Of a stretch of DNA of 64,000 nt, positions 16,399 to 24,868 are shown one piece after another. The stretch lies in assembly GCF_026968045.1 (NCBI RefSeq), contig NZ_JAPVBQ010000003.1, forward strand, positions 156,060 through 220,059. Reading direction: 5' to 3'. Below the pieces are notes generated by a model. That model made no database searches, was not told the origin of the DNA, and was given only the letters and a program-made list of their open reading frames with translations. A program made the translations under genes and the position numbers. Positions within the stretch are counted from its first letter, which is position 1. Every line of letters begins with the position of its first letter. This DNA is from Modestobacter sp. VKM Ac-2977 (GTDB lineage: Bacteria; Actinomycetota; Actinomycetes; Mycobacteriales; Geodermatophilaceae).

Positions 16399-17502
16399 TC
16401 AGGTCGACACGGACTGTTCCCGTGCGAGGCGCTCTCCCGCCGCCGCCAGCCAGTGAGCCGGGTCGGCCATGGCGCCCTCGACCGAACCGGCCAGGTCGGT
16501 CAGCGAGAGCGCACGGGCCACCGGCAGCTCCTCCGCCGCCACGACGCGGCCGGCGACCACCGCCACCGGCACCGCCGCACCGCGTGCCCGCTCGACCAGG
16601 TCGCCCACCACCTTGCCCCGCAGCGACTGGGCGTCGAACTGCCCCTCGCCGGTCACCACGAGAGCGGCGCCCCGCAGGCCCTCGTCCAGACCCGCGGCAG
16701 CGGCCACCGCCTGCGCGCCGCTGACGAACTCCGCCCCCCAGCAGGCCGCGAAACCGTAGGCGGTGCCGCCGGCCGCCCCGGCCCCCGGCGCCTCCCGGTC
16801 GCCCCCGAGCAAGTCGGCCAGCCGGGCCAGCGCCGCGTCGAGCTGGGACACCTGCGCGGGGTCCGCGCCCTTCTGGGGCCCGAACTGGCCGGCAGCACCC
16901 AGCGGCCCCAGGAGCGGCGCGGTGACGTCGACCAGGCACTGCACACCCCCGGCCGGCGGAGGGACCAGCCCGGCCAGGTCGACCCTGGCCAGCCGGGACA
17001 GGGCGCCGCCGCCGGGGGGCAGCGGCGCCCCGTCGGCGTCCAGGAACCGGGCGCCGAGCGCAGCCAGCGCGCCGGTGCCGCCGTCGGTGGTGGCGGAGCC
17101 GCCCAGGGTGAGCATCACCCGGTGCACGGCCGGATCGGCGAGCACGGCTGACAGCAGCTGCCCCAGCCCCCGGGTGGTGGCGCCCAGCGGGTCGGGCTGA
17201 TCGAGCAGCGGCAACCCGGCCGCCCGGGCCATCTCCACCACCGCCGTCCCGTCGGGGAGCAGCAGCCAGGCGGCGTCCATCGGGCGCCCGTCCGGCCCGG
17301 TCACCCGCGCACTGCGCCAGCAGGCGGCCGGCAGGTCGTGCCCGAGGGCCTCGAGCGTGCCCTCACCGCCGTCGGCCAGGGGGACGGCGATCAGTTCGTC
17401 GTCGGGCCGCACCCGCCGCCAACCGGCAGCCAGCGCGTCGGCGGCCGCCGCCGCACCGAGCGTGCCCTTGAACGAGTCGGGGGCGATCACCACCCGGGTC
17501 AC
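16399..17502 (-). CDS. glxK: Glycerate kinase
   Basis: A 367-residue member of the glycerate kinase family 1 (GarK/GlxK), which phosphorylates D-glycerate with ATP to 2- or 3-phosphoglycerate. Visible motifs are APDSFKGTL (7-15), PLADGGEGTLEAL (about 41-53), TLGGSATTDGGTGAL (about 131-145) and TGEGQFDAQSLRGKV (about 284-298), which form the nucleotide and substrate sites. The length is normal. It starts at ATG 17502. No other glyoxylate or glycerate genes are adjacent, so the pathway context is not local. Confidence 0.93.
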   Translation of the reverse strand: MTRVVIAPDSFKGTLGAAAAADALAAGWRRVRPDDELIAVPLADGGEGTLEALGHDLPAACWRSARVTGPDGRPMDAAWLLLPDGTAVVEMARAAGLPLLDQPDPLGATTRGLGQLLSAVLADPAVHRVMLTLGGSATTDGGTGALAALGARFLDADGAPLPPGGGALSRLARVDLAGLVPPPAGGVQCLVDVTAPLLGPLGAAGQFGPQKGADPAQVSQLDAALARLADLLGGDREAPGAGAAGGTAYGFAACWGAEFVSGAQAVAAAAGLDEGLRGAALVVTGEGQFDAQSLRGKVVGDLVERARGAAVPVAVVAGRVVAAEELPVARALSLTDLAGSVEGAMADPAHWLAAAGERLAREQSVST

Positions 17503-17692
17503 CCTCGGTCACCGTCGCCGTCGTCGCCGCACCACATGACCGGCAGCCTCGCCGGTGCCGGGGGCGGGCGGCAAGCCGGGCGGGTCGGGCCGGCGAGGAA
17601 TGTGCCGCCCGGAGGTACCGATCGGCCCGGGAGCTGCCGAGGAGGACCCCGACGGCCGCTCGCGCAAGCCCACGACCAGGAGTGCAGGTCCG

Positions 17693-18088
17693 ATGATCGG
17701 TGCCACGTCCACGTCCGCCACCCCCGCCCGGGCCCTTCGACCCGTCACCGTGAGCGCCGCACCGGCGCGCTGGCGGCGGAACGCGCTCGCCGCCCTCACC
17801 GCCGAGGACCGCGCGCTGCTCGCCCAGGCGACCGGCGTGCAGCTGACCGCGGACGGCGAGCGGGCCGACGGACGCGAGCTGGTGCCAGCCATCGCCTCCG
17901 CCGTCGCCCGGGACCGGCTGACCGGGCGGCTGCCCACCGACCGACCGGTCAGCCGGGGCTACCTGGAGCAGATGTGGGCCGCCCTGCCCCTGGGGCCGGG
18001 ATCGGCCGGGACGATCAGCGACATCACCGCGGTGCTGGACGTGCTGGCCCGCCCGGACGCCCACCAGGCCCTGGCCCGCCCCGCCTGA
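17693..18088 (+). CDS. Hypothetical protein, 131 aa
   Basis: The product starts at ATG 17693, behind AGGTCCG with AGGAG further upstream. It is predicted to be soluble and largely helical, with Ala/Arg-rich sequence. It includes ALTAEDRALLAQATGVQLTADG (first 20 at about 34-53) and a C-terminal YLEQMWAALPLGPGS segment. No family or catalytic motif is recognised. Codon usage is like that of its neighbours. A 12-bp inverted repeat follows 37 bases after the stop. Confidence 0.65.
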   Translation: MIGATSTSATPARALRPVTVSAAPARWRRNALAALTAEDRALLAQATGVQLTADGERADGRELVPAIASAVARDRLTGRLPTDRPVSRGYLEQMWAALPLGPGSAGTISDITAVLDVLARPDAHQALARPA

Positions 18089-18124
18089 CCAGACCGCACC
18101 GTCCTGGCGGGTCGACCTGCGGGG

Positions 18125-18161
18125 CTGGTGCTCTGGTGCACCAGTGCAGCCAGAGCACCAG
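18125..18161. repeat. Nested inverted repeat upstream of the acyl-CoA gene pair
   Basis: The 12-bp arms CTGGTGCTCTGG (18125-18136) and CCAGAGCACCAG (18150-18161) are perfect complements with a 13-base spacer. A second perfect palindrome, CTGGTGCACCAG (18133-18144), overlaps the left arm. It could be a terminator for the preceding gene or a regulator-binding site for the following operon. Confidence 0.7.
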
Positions 18162-18242
18162 CGCGCCCGGGCTCGCGGCGCGGGAACGGCCGTACCAGCA
18201 GAATGGGCCGCGCCCGGAACGCCGTCAGCAGAGGAGCTGTCG

Positions 18243-19157
18243 ATGCACCCTCAGGACACGCCGTCGACCAGCGAACGGACCGGCACCGACCGGACCAGCA
18301 CCGCGCTGCCGGAGCAGGTCGGGGTGATCGGCGGCGGTCGGATGGGCGCCGGGATCGCCCAGGCGTTCCTCGTCGCCGGCGCACGGGTCGAGGTGGTCGA
18401 GGCCGGTGACGAGGCAGCCGAGGCCGCCCGCGGCCGGGTGTCGGCCGGCCTCGAGGAGGCCGCCCGACGCGGCAAGCTGACCGCTGAGGTCGCCGAGGTC
18501 CTCGGCCGGCTGACCCTGGTCGACTCGCCCGCCCAGTTGGCCGAGGACGCCGGCCTGGTGGTGGAGGCGGTGCCCGAGCGGGCCGACCTCAAGGTCGCGG
18601 TGCTCACCGCCGCGGAGGCGGTGCTGGGGCCGGACGCCGTCCTGGCGACCAACACCTCCTCGCTCTCGGTCACCGAGCTGGCCGCGGCGCTGCAGCGGCC
18701 GACGCGCTTCCTGGGCCTGCACTTCTTCAACCCGGTGCCGGCCTCGAAGCTGGTCGAGGTGGTCGTCGCGCCGGAGACCGCCGAGGACGTCGTCGCGGCC
18801 TCCCGCGAGTGGGTGCGCGCCCTGGGCAAGACCGACGTGGTCGTCCGCGACTCCCCCGGCTTCGCGTCGTCCCGGCTCGGCGTGCTGCTCGGGCTGGAGG
18901 CGATCCGGATGCTGGAGGAGGGCGTCGCCGACGCCGAGGCCATCGACGCGGCGATGGAGCTGGGCTACCGGCACCCGATGGGCCCGCTGCGCTCGACCGA
19001 CCTCGTCGGTCTGGACGTGCGCCTCGCGATCGCCGAGTACCTCGCCGGCACCCTGGGCGAGCGCTTCACCCCACCCCAGTTGCTGCGTGACAAGGTGGCC
19101 GCCGGAGAGCTGGGCCGCAAGACCGGCCGTGGCTTCCACGACTACGCAGAGGACTGA
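18243..19157 (+). CDS. 3-hydroxyacyl-CoA dehydrogenase family protein (3-hydroxybutyryl-CoA dehydrogenase type)
   Basis: A 304-residue NAD-dependent enzyme that oxidises L-3-hydroxyacyl-CoA to the 3-oxo form. The nucleotide-binding site is VGVIGGGRMGAGIAQ (about 26-40). The catalytic region LGLHFFNPVPASKLVEVV has the His of the His-Glu pair, and the C-terminal domain contains GYRHPMGPLRSTDLVGLD. ATG 18243 follows GAGGAG. The first ~22 residues are a Ser/Thr-rich extension not needed for the fold. The next gene, ten bases on, is an enoyl-CoA hydratase, so the two catalyse consecutive beta-oxidation steps; phenylacetate catabolism (PaaH/PaaG) is possible. Confidence 0.9.
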   Translation: MHPQDTPSTSERTGTDRTSTALPEQVGVIGGGRMGAGIAQAFLVAGARVEVVEAGDEAAEAARGRVSAGLEEAARRGKLTAEVAEVLGRLTLVDSPAQLAEDAGLVVEAVPERADLKVAVLTAAEAVLGPDAVLATNTSSLSVTELAAALQRPTRFLGLHFFNPVPASKLVEVVVAPETAEDVVAASREWVRALGKTDVVVRDSPGFASSRLGVLLGLEAIRMLEEGVADAEAIDAAMELGYRHPMGPLRSTDLVGLDVRLAIAEYLAGTLGERFTPPQLLRDKVAAGELGRKTGRGFHDYAED

Positions 19158-19167
19158 GAGGACGACG

Positions 19168-19968
19168 ATGTCCACACCCGGCTCCGAGCCCACCGTCACC
19201 CGCGCCGACGCCGACGGCGTCGCCACGCTGACCCTGCAGCGACCGGCGTTGTCCCACCGGCTGCGCACCGAGCTGCTCGCCCACGTGCGGGACGTGGCCG
19301 CGGACGAGTCGGTGCGCGCCGTGCTGCTCACCGGCAGCGGCCGGGCCTTCTGCGTCGGCCAGGACCTCGCCGAGCACGTCGAGGAGCTCCGCTCCGAGCG
19401 TCCGGACGCCGGGCCGTCGCTGTCGGTGGTCGAAGCCGAGTACAACCCGCTGATGCTGGCCCTGGCCGCACTGCGGGTCCCCCTCGTGGTGGGGGTCAAC
19501 GGCGCCTGCGCCGGGGCGGGCCTGGGCATCGCGCTCGCCGGCGACCTGCGGGTCGCGGCCGCCGGCGCGAAGTTCACCACCGCGTTCACCGGCATCGGGC
19601 TGTCCAGCGACTCCGCGCTGGCCTCGCGGCTGGTCCACTGCGTCGGCGGGTCCCGTGCCACGGAGCTGTTGCTGCTCCCCGAGCCGTTCCTCGCCGAGAC
19701 CGCCGCCGAGTGGGGCCTGGTGCACCGCGTCGTCCCGGCCGCGGACGTGCTCGCCGAGGCGACCGCGCTCGCCACCCGGCTCGCTGCCGGGCCGACCCGG
19801 GCCTACCGGGCGGTCAAGACGGTGCTGGCGACGGCGGCCACCGACAGCCTCGAGGACACCCTGGCGCTGGAGGCGAGCCTGCAGACCGACCTGGGGGCGA
19901 CCGCCGACCACCGCGAGGCCGTCGAGGCGTTCCTGGGCAAGCGACCAGCGGTCTTCACCGGCCGCTGA
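19168..19968 (+). CDS. Enoyl-CoA hydratase/isomerase family protein (PaaG-like)
   Basis: A 266-residue crotonase-fold protein. The oxyanion-hole segments are GSGRAFCVGQDLAEH (about 55-69) and GVNGACAGAGLGIALAGD (about 110-127). The FCVGQDL form resembles PaaG, which isomerises ring-epoxide phenylacetyl-CoA, rather than classical hydratases with FxAGxD. The start is ATG 19168, behind GAGAGGACGACG, 11 bases after the dehydrogenase stop. Both genes probably share an mRNA. Assignment to phenylacetate breakdown is inference; no other paa genes are in the window. Confidence 0.87.
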   Translation: MSTPGSEPTVTRADADGVATLTLQRPALSHRLRTELLAHVRDVAADESVRAVLLTGSGRAFCVGQDLAEHVEELRSERPDAGPSLSVVEAEYNPLMLALAALRVPLVVGVNGACAGAGLGIALAGDLRVAAAGAKFTTAFTGIGLSSDSALASRLVHCVGGSRATELLLLPEPFLAETAAEWGLVHRVVPAADVLAEATALATRLAAGPTRAYRAVKTVLATAATDSLEDTLALEASLQTDLGATADHREAVEAFLGKRPAVFTGR

Positions 19969-20000
19969 GGGACGGATGCCCCCTCCCCGGGGGGGCCCGG

Positions 20001-20014
20001 GTTCCACGTGGAAC
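20001..20014. other. parS site 2 (ParB-binding palindrome)
   Basis: A second exact copy of GTTCCACGTGGAAC lies in the 48-bp gap between the convergent hydratase gene and the small zinc-ribbon-like gene. It is 10.6 kb from site 1. Confidence 0.9.
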
Positions 20015-20016
20015 CG

Positions 20017-20232
20017 CTAGCTGGCGGCGGTGCAGGCGGGGCAGACGTCGACGCCGGACACCGGCCAGTGCGCCTCGGTGGTCACCCGGGCCAGGGTCCC
20101 GCAGACGGTGAGCTCGCAGGCGCCGTCCAGGTCGCCGGGGGCCCGGTGCACCTCCACGGCGTGCCAGAGCGCGACGGTCGGCCCGTGCGCACGGCTGCGG
20201 GCGGCGGCGAACGTCAGCGTCTGTGTCGTCAC
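20017..20232 (-). CDS. Small Cys-containing hypothetical protein (possible zinc-binding)
   Basis: A 71-residue product from GTG 20232. It has Cys pairs in GACELTVCGT and near the C-terminus in VDVCPAC, a spacing suited to binding one zinc ion. His residues occur in LWHAVEVHRA and EAHWP. No family is certain; similar short actinobacterial proteins with an H...ACG...CPAC pattern exist. The start is chosen because upstream sequence loses coding character, although no strong ribosome-binding site is seen. The stop lies two bases past parS site 2. Confidence 0.6.
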   Translation of the reverse strand: MTTQTLTFAAARSRAHGPTVALWHAVEVHRAPGDLDGACELTVCGTLARVTTEAHWPVSGVDVCPACTAAS

Positions 20233-20376
20233 CCCTGGGACGTCGGCAGCACCGGCCCGCCGGTGCAGGGACTCCGCCGCCGGCTCACCCCATCGGATGA
20301 CCCGGCCCGGTCCCCAGGTGTGGACGCGGCGTGGCAGCGTGCACGGCGACGTCCCGCCACCCACGAGGAGACCCTG

Positions 20377-21015
20377 GTGCAGCTCACCAAGCACGGACAC
20401 GCCTGCGTGGTCCTGTCCGACGGCGACCGACGGCTGGTCATCGACCCGGGTGCGTTCACCGCCGACGACGCCTGGCACGGCGCCTCGGCCCTGCTGGTCA
20501 CCCACCAGCACCCCGACCACTTCCTGCCGGACCGGGTCCGCGCCGCGCTGGACGCCGACCCGGCGCTGGAGGTGTGGACCAACTCGGAGGTGGCCGAGCA
20601 GCTGGCCGGCGCGGGTCCGCGGGTGCACGTGGTCGGTGCCGGTGACGCGTTCACCGCCGCGGGGTTCGGGGTCACCGTGCACGGGGAGTGGCACGCCGTG
20701 ATCCACCCGGACGTCCCGCGGGTGCGCAACGTCGGGTTCCTCGTCGAGGAGCGGGTCTTCCACCCCGGCGACGCGCTCACCGTGCCCCAGGCCGCCGTCC
20801 CCACCCTGCTGCTGCCGGCACACGCCCCGTGGTCCAAGACGGGCGAGCTGATCGACTACCTGCGCGAGGTGCGCGCCGAGCGGGCGCTGGCCGTGCACGA
20901 CGGCCTGCTCAACGACACCGGCCTCGGTCTCGTCTCCGGGCTGCTCGGTGAGCGTGGACCCGGCCAGCCGGTGCCCTACGCGCGCCTGGCCCCCGGGGAG
21001 TCCGTCGAGGCGTGA
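20377..21015 (+). CDS. MBL-fold metallo-hydrolase (UlaG-like)
   Basis: A 212-residue single-domain metallo-beta-lactamase-fold protein. The metal motif THQHPDHF (about 47-54) gives the HxHxDH ligands. GHACVVL and LVIDPG near the N-terminus and FHPGDAL and LPAHAPW further on are typical of the UlaG/YtnP-like group that hydrolyses phosphoester or lactone substrates. The start is GTG 20377, preceded by GAGGAG. Its 3' end overlaps the convergent EAL gene by 40 bases. The substrate cannot be deduced. Confidence 0.85.
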   Translation: MQLTKHGHACVVLSDGDRRLVIDPGAFTADDAWHGASALLVTHQHPDHFLPDRVRAALDADPALEVWTNSEVAEQLAGAGPRVHVVGAGDAFTAAGFGVTVHGEWHAVIHPDVPRVRNVGFLVEERVFHPGDALTVPQAAVPTLLLPAHAPWSKTGELIDYLREVRAERALAVHDGLLNDTGLGLVSGLLGERGPGQPVPYARLAPGESVEA

Positions 21016-22844
21016 GGTCCGTCGGCCGGCGACGGGAGGGACACCGGCACCGTGACCCGCGGGTCCAGCTCGGCGATCCGGGCCGCGTAGCGCCGCACCC
21101 GGTCCCGCTCGGTGAGCAGCGCGCGCTCGGTCTCCACCTGGTCGGTGACGTCGGCCTGGATCCCGATGTACTGGACGACGGCGCCGGTCTCGTCGGTCAC
21201 CGGGGTGAGCGTGCACTCGTTCCACCAGCTGCTGCCGTCGGCCCGCCGGTTGAGCAGCACCTCCCGGCACTCGGCACCGGCCGCGATCGCCGCACGGATG
21301 CGGCCCACGGCGGCGGGGTCGGTGTCGGTGTCCTGCAGGAAGCGGCAGTTGCGGCCCAGCAGCTCGGCGGCGGGCTGGCCGGCCAGCCGCTCGAACGCGG
21401 GGTTGACGTAGACCAGCGGCTGGTCGGGCAGCCGCAGGTCCACGATGGTGACGCCGGTGCCGACCGCGGCCAGCGCCCGGTGCAGGAGCGCCTCCCCCGG
21501 ATCGCCGGCGGACCGCCCGGTGAGCAGTGAGACCACACCGGCCGGGACCGCCGACACGTCGCCGTCCTCCGTGGACGCACGCTGCCCGGTGCTCGGCGCG
21601 ACCCGGGAGAGCAGCGCGCGGGCGGCCCGCACCACCGTGTCGCGCTCGTAGGTGAGGGCGAAGGCGAACCGGCGCGCCAGGTCCGGCCCGTCGTCCCCGA
21701 GGTCGCGGGCCAGCAGCGCGGCGCTGAAGTGCGGACTGAGCACCACGACGTCCCACTCGCCGCGCACCGGGTCACCGGGCGCCAGGTCCGCTCCGCGGAG
21801 GCCGGGCATCGGCTCCACCGGCAGCCCCTCGCCCAGGGCGGCGACGAACCCGACCCGCTCGACCAGGTCCCGGTAGCGGAGCCGGGTCGCCGGCGTGACG
21901 TGCCGCGCCTCCTGGAACGTCGAGGTGACCACGCAGGTCTCCCCCAGTCGCAGGGCCTGCCGTTCCAGTTGCTTGCTGAGCTCGATCAGCAGCGCCTTGG
22001 GCGCCTCCCGGACCGGTACGCGCGCCGGCAGGCAGGCGAACGGGGACACCAGCTCCCCCCGTGGGGCGGCGGGCTGGACGGCGGGCAGCCGGAGCGTGCC
22101 CGGTCGCGCACCCGAAGCGGCACCGGGCCCCGGGCGCCCGAACAGCCAACCCTGCCCCAGCGTCGCTCCCAGCGCCCGCGCCATGGTCAGGTGCGTGCCG
22201 TTCTCGATCCCCTCGGCGAGCACGAACGCCCCGGTGGACTCGGCGTAGGCGTTGACCGCGTTCATGATCTCCGCGATGGCCGGGCCCGGACGTTCCTGCA
22301 CCAGCCGCAGGTCGAGCTTGACGACGTCGGGCCGCAGCAACGGCATGAAGGCCAGCGAGAGGGACTCGGCACCGACGTCGTCCAGGGCGATCGCCCAGCC
22401 GAACTCCCGCACCCGCTCAACGGTCCGCAGCAGTTCCGCGGGGCGGGCGGCCAGCGCGCGCTCGGTGATCTCCAGGACCACCCGCAGGTCCCCGGGCACG
22501 GGCAGCTCCGGGTCGAACAGCGCCGCCACGGGGGCGTCGTCGAGGACCTCGGGCTCGACGTTGACGAAGACGGTCGCGGGAGCCAGCAAACCCTGAGACA
22601 CGGCGCCGCGCAGTGCGGCGGCCCGGCACGCCTGGTCCAGCTCGGTGAGGCAGCCCGCGTCGCGCGCTGCGGCGAACAGCGCATCCGGCGCCTCGAACGG
22701 GCCCTCCGGGCCGCGGGCGAGTGCCTCGTAGGCGACCACCCGTCCGCTGTCCAGCTCGACGATCGGCTGGAACACGCTGCGGACCGCACGGTCCGCGATC
22801 ACCGCACGGATGTCGGTCGTCAGCTGCTCCCCGAACTGCGCCAC
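20976..22844 (-). CDS. EAL-DICT-LOV sensory cyclic-di-GMP phosphodiesterase
   Basis: 622 residues from GTG 22844, behind GGGGGACGACG. The EAL domain (about 20-240) keeps the catalytic set: Glu40 (YEAL), Asn95, Glu125/Glu128 (EITE), Asp155/156 (LDDVG), Lys176 and Glu211 (AEGIE), so hydrolysis of c-di-GMP is plausible. A DICT domain follows (about 275-415, with TSTFQEARHVTPATRLRYR). The C-terminal PAS domain (about 450-575) has the LOV signature GRNCRFLQ with Cys500 for the flavin adduct, LNRRADGS, and Gln563 in YIGIQADVT. Blue-light control of c-di-GMP is therefore likely. It is divergent from a double-GAF gene. Confidence 0.9.
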   Translation of the reverse strand: MAQFGEQLTTDIRAVIADRAVRSVFQPIVELDSGRVVAYEALARGPEGPFEAPDALFAAARDAGCLTELDQACRAAALRGAVSQGLLAPATVFVNVEPEVLDDAPVAALFDPELPVPGDLRVVLEITERALAARPAELLRTVERVREFGWAIALDDVGAESLSLAFMPLLRPDVVKLDLRLVQERPGPAIAEIMNAVNAYAESTGAFVLAEGIENGTHLTMARALGATLGQGWLFGRPGPGAASGARPGTLRLPAVQPAAPRGELVSPFACLPARVPVREAPKALLIELSKQLERQALRLGETCVVTSTFQEARHVTPATRLRYRDLVERVGFVAALGEGLPVEPMPGLRGADLAPGDPVRGEWDVVVLSPHFSAALLARDLGDDGPDLARRFAFALTYERDTVVRAARALLSRVAPSTGQRASTEDGDVSAVPAGVVSLLTGRSAGDPGEALLHRALAAVGTGVTIVDLRLPDQPLVYVNPAFERLAGQPAAELLGRNCRFLQDTDTDPAAVGRIRAAIAAGAECREVLLNRRADGSSWWNECTLTPVTDETGAVVQYIGIQADVTDQVETERALLTERDRVRRYAARIAELDPRVTVPVSLPSPADGPHASTDSPGARRA

Positions 22845-22963
22845 CGTCGTCCCCCATCGGAGCCGGGCATCGACCCCTGGAGTCTGACAGCATCGTCGTG
22901 CTCCGGACGGGTGAGCGCACTGGTGGGCGTCGCCGGACAGACCGCAGGCGGACAGGGGGGACA

Positions 22964-24151
22964 GTGAGCGCTGCGTACGAACTGCCGACCTGGGCCGTCC
23001 TGCCGGCCCGGGCCGACGCGGCCTCCGACCGGCTCGCCCGGTCGGCGGCCGAGGCGCTGCGCGTCCCCCGGGCACTGGTGGTCCTGGTCTCGAAGGCCGG
23101 GCAGGTCTTCCCGGGCGCCTTCGGGCTGCCCGAGCCGTGGGCCAGCCGCCGTTCGATGCCGTTGAGCCACTCGATGAGCAAGTGGGTGGCCACCAGCGGC
23201 AGCCCGCTCGTGCTGCGAGATGCCCGGGAGCACGCCGAGTTCGCCACCGATCCCTCCGTCCAGGAGCTGGACGCCGTCGCCTACGCCGGGATGCCGCTGT
23301 GGGGCGTGCACGGGCAGCCCATCGGCGTGCTGTGCGTCATCGACACCAGCCCCCGGGACTGGACGGAGCCCGAGCTCGCGACGCTGCACCGGATGGCCGA
23401 CGACAGCTCCCGGCAGCTGCGGTTCCGGGTGATCGAGCTGGCCGAGCAGGAGGCGCACGCGGTCGCCGTCCGGGACGACAGCGCCGCCCAGAGCGCGGCC
23501 GAGGCGGCGCGCGCCGCGTTCGTGCTGGCCGAGGCCGACGCCGACCGGGCCCGGGTGGTCGCCCGGCTCAGCACCGCTCTGCTGCCGACGGAGACGTTCC
23601 CCGACCTGTTGCACACGGTGGACCGGCTGGTCCGGTCCCCGCTCGGCGCCACCACCGTGCTGCTCGGGGTGGCCGAGGTGGGTGCCCCGGAACTGCAGGT
23701 CTGGTCGACGGCGGCCAGGGCACCGCGGGGCACCGGCCCCGTCGCGTGCCTCCGGGTGGACGGCGCCCATCCGCTGTCGGCGGCGATGCGCGAACGGCAC
23801 CTGGTGGTGGTCGCGACCCCGGAGGAGGCCCGGGCCTTCCCGGGGCTGCTCGAGCTGCCCGGTGCCGGTCCGGTCCTCGCCGTCCACCTGGCGCTCGGTC
23901 AGCACCACTCCGACGCAGCGCTGCTGGTCGGCTGGCGACAGCCCCGCCAGCTGGACGCACCGGTGCGGGCCGTCGTCACCGACCTGGCCCGGCCGGTCGG
24001 GCACGCGCTGGACCGGGTGCTGCTGCGCGACCAGCGACTGCGGCTGGCCGAGCTGCCGCCGGGGCCTTCCCAGGGCCTGACCCGGGGGCTCAGCGACCGC
24101 CGACGGACACCTCGAACTCGACCTGGCTCACGTCCGGCCGCAGCCGGCTGA
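22964..24151 (+). CDS. Double GAF-domain sensory protein without output domain
   Basis: 395 residues from GTG 22964. The first GAF domain (about 20-160) contains MPLSHSMSKWVATSGSPLVL and GMPLWGVHGQPIGVLCVID, typical of GAF domains fused to SpoIIE phosphatases or cyclases. An Ala-rich coiled segment (about 165-200) leads to a second GAF-like domain (about 200-360). No phosphatase, kinase or GGDEF domain follows; the protein ends in a basic tail. It may act as a stand-alone sensor or inhibitor for the divergently encoded EAL-DICT-LOV protein. The last 62 bases overlap the convergent gntR-family gene. Confidence 0.8.
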   Translation: MSAAYELPTWAVLPARADAASDRLARSAAEALRVPRALVVLVSKAGQVFPGAFGLPEPWASRRSMPLSHSMSKWVATSGSPLVLRDAREHAEFATDPSVQELDAVAYAGMPLWGVHGQPIGVLCVIDTSPRDWTEPELATLHRMADDSSRQLRFRVIELAEQEAHAVAVRDDSAAQSAAEAARAAFVLAEADADRARVVARLSTALLPTETFPDLLHTVDRLVRSPLGATTVLLGVAEVGAPELQVWSTAARAPRGTGPVACLRVDGAHPLSAAMRERHLVVVATPEEARAFPGLLELPGAGPVLAVHLALGQHHSDAALLVGWRQPRQLDAPVRAVVTDLARPVGHALDRVLLRDQRLRLAELPPGPSQGLTRGLSDRRRTPRTRPGSRPAAAG

Positions 24152-24830
24152 ACGAGTGCACCAGCGGGTGCCCCGACGTGTCCCGGACGGTGGTGCGCAC
24201 GACGAGCAGCGGCGAGCCCGCGGTCACCTGCAGCACGTCGGCCTCGTCCGCGGCCGCCGTCCCGACGTCGACGAAGATCCGGGCGTGCGCCAGGTCGGCG
24301 GAGTACTCCCGGCGCAGGAACTCGTAGAGCGAGCCGTGGCTGAAGTCCTCGGTGGCCGCCTTCGGGTAGCGGGCGGCCGGCAGGAAGCTGCGGACGACGT
24401 GGTTGGGCAGCCCGTCGACGCTGCGCAGCCGGACCAGCTCCACGACGTCGGCGGCGGTGCCCACCGCCAGTTCGGCGGCGATCGGCGGCGCGGCCGGGAC
24501 GACGCGCTGGCTGAGCACCGAGGTGCCCACCTGGGCGCCCTGCTCGGTCATCACCGAGTGGAAGCCGGCGATCCGGTGCACGAAGCTCTCGCGGTACTCG
24601 TGCCGGATGCCGGGCCGGCTGACGAAGGTGCCCCGCCCCTGCTCGCGGACCAGGTGCCCGTCGGCGACCAGCCCGTCGACCGCGCGGCGCAGGGTGATCC
24701 GGCTGACGCCGTACTCGGCGCACAACACCGGCTCGGGAGGGAGGAGGGTGTGTTCCGGCAGCGCGGAGGCGCGTCGCCGCAACGCCTCGCGCACGGCGAG
24801 GTACTTGGGCCCCGCCTCCGAACTCGCCAC
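24090..24830 (-). CDS. GntR-family (HutC/UTRA) transcriptional regulator
   Basis: A 246-residue regulator. Residues about 8-70 form the winged helix-turn-helix, with EYGVSRITLRRAVDGLVADGHLVREQGRGTFV (recognition helix around VSRITLRRA). Residues about 90-240 form the UTRA ligand-binding domain of the HutC subfamily, which usually binds sugar phosphates or amino-acid-like effectors. The gene is divergent from phosphofructokinase, with an 85-bp gap that holds a perfect palindrome (24855-24868), so it probably controls itself and the glycolytic gene. The effector is unknown; a sugar phosphate would fit. Confidence 0.9.
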   Translation of the reverse strand: MASSEAGPKYLAVREALRRRASALPEHTLLPPEPVLCAEYGVSRITLRRAVDGLVADGHLVREQGRGTFVSRPGIRHEYRESFVHRIAGFHSVMTEQGAQVGTSVLSQRVVPAAPPIAAELAVGTAADVVELVRLRSVDGLPNHVVRSFLPAARYPKAATEDFSHGSLYEFLRREYSADLAHARIFVDVGTAAADEADVLQVTAGSPLLVVRTTVRDTSGHPLVHSFSRLRPDVSQVEFEVSVGGR

Positions 24831-24854
24831 GCCCAGAAAGGTACTGCACCATGA

Positions 24855-24868
24855 GACGTCTAGACGTC
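24855..24868. promoter_or_regulatory. Candidate GntR operator between gntR-like and pfkA
   Basis: GACGTCTAGACGTC is a perfect 14-bp palindrome in the divergent gap. Its TCTAGA centre fits the short TA-centred palindromes bound by HutC-type GntR proteins. It lies 25 bases upstream of the regulator start and 48 bases upstream of the pfkA start. Confidence 0.7.
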
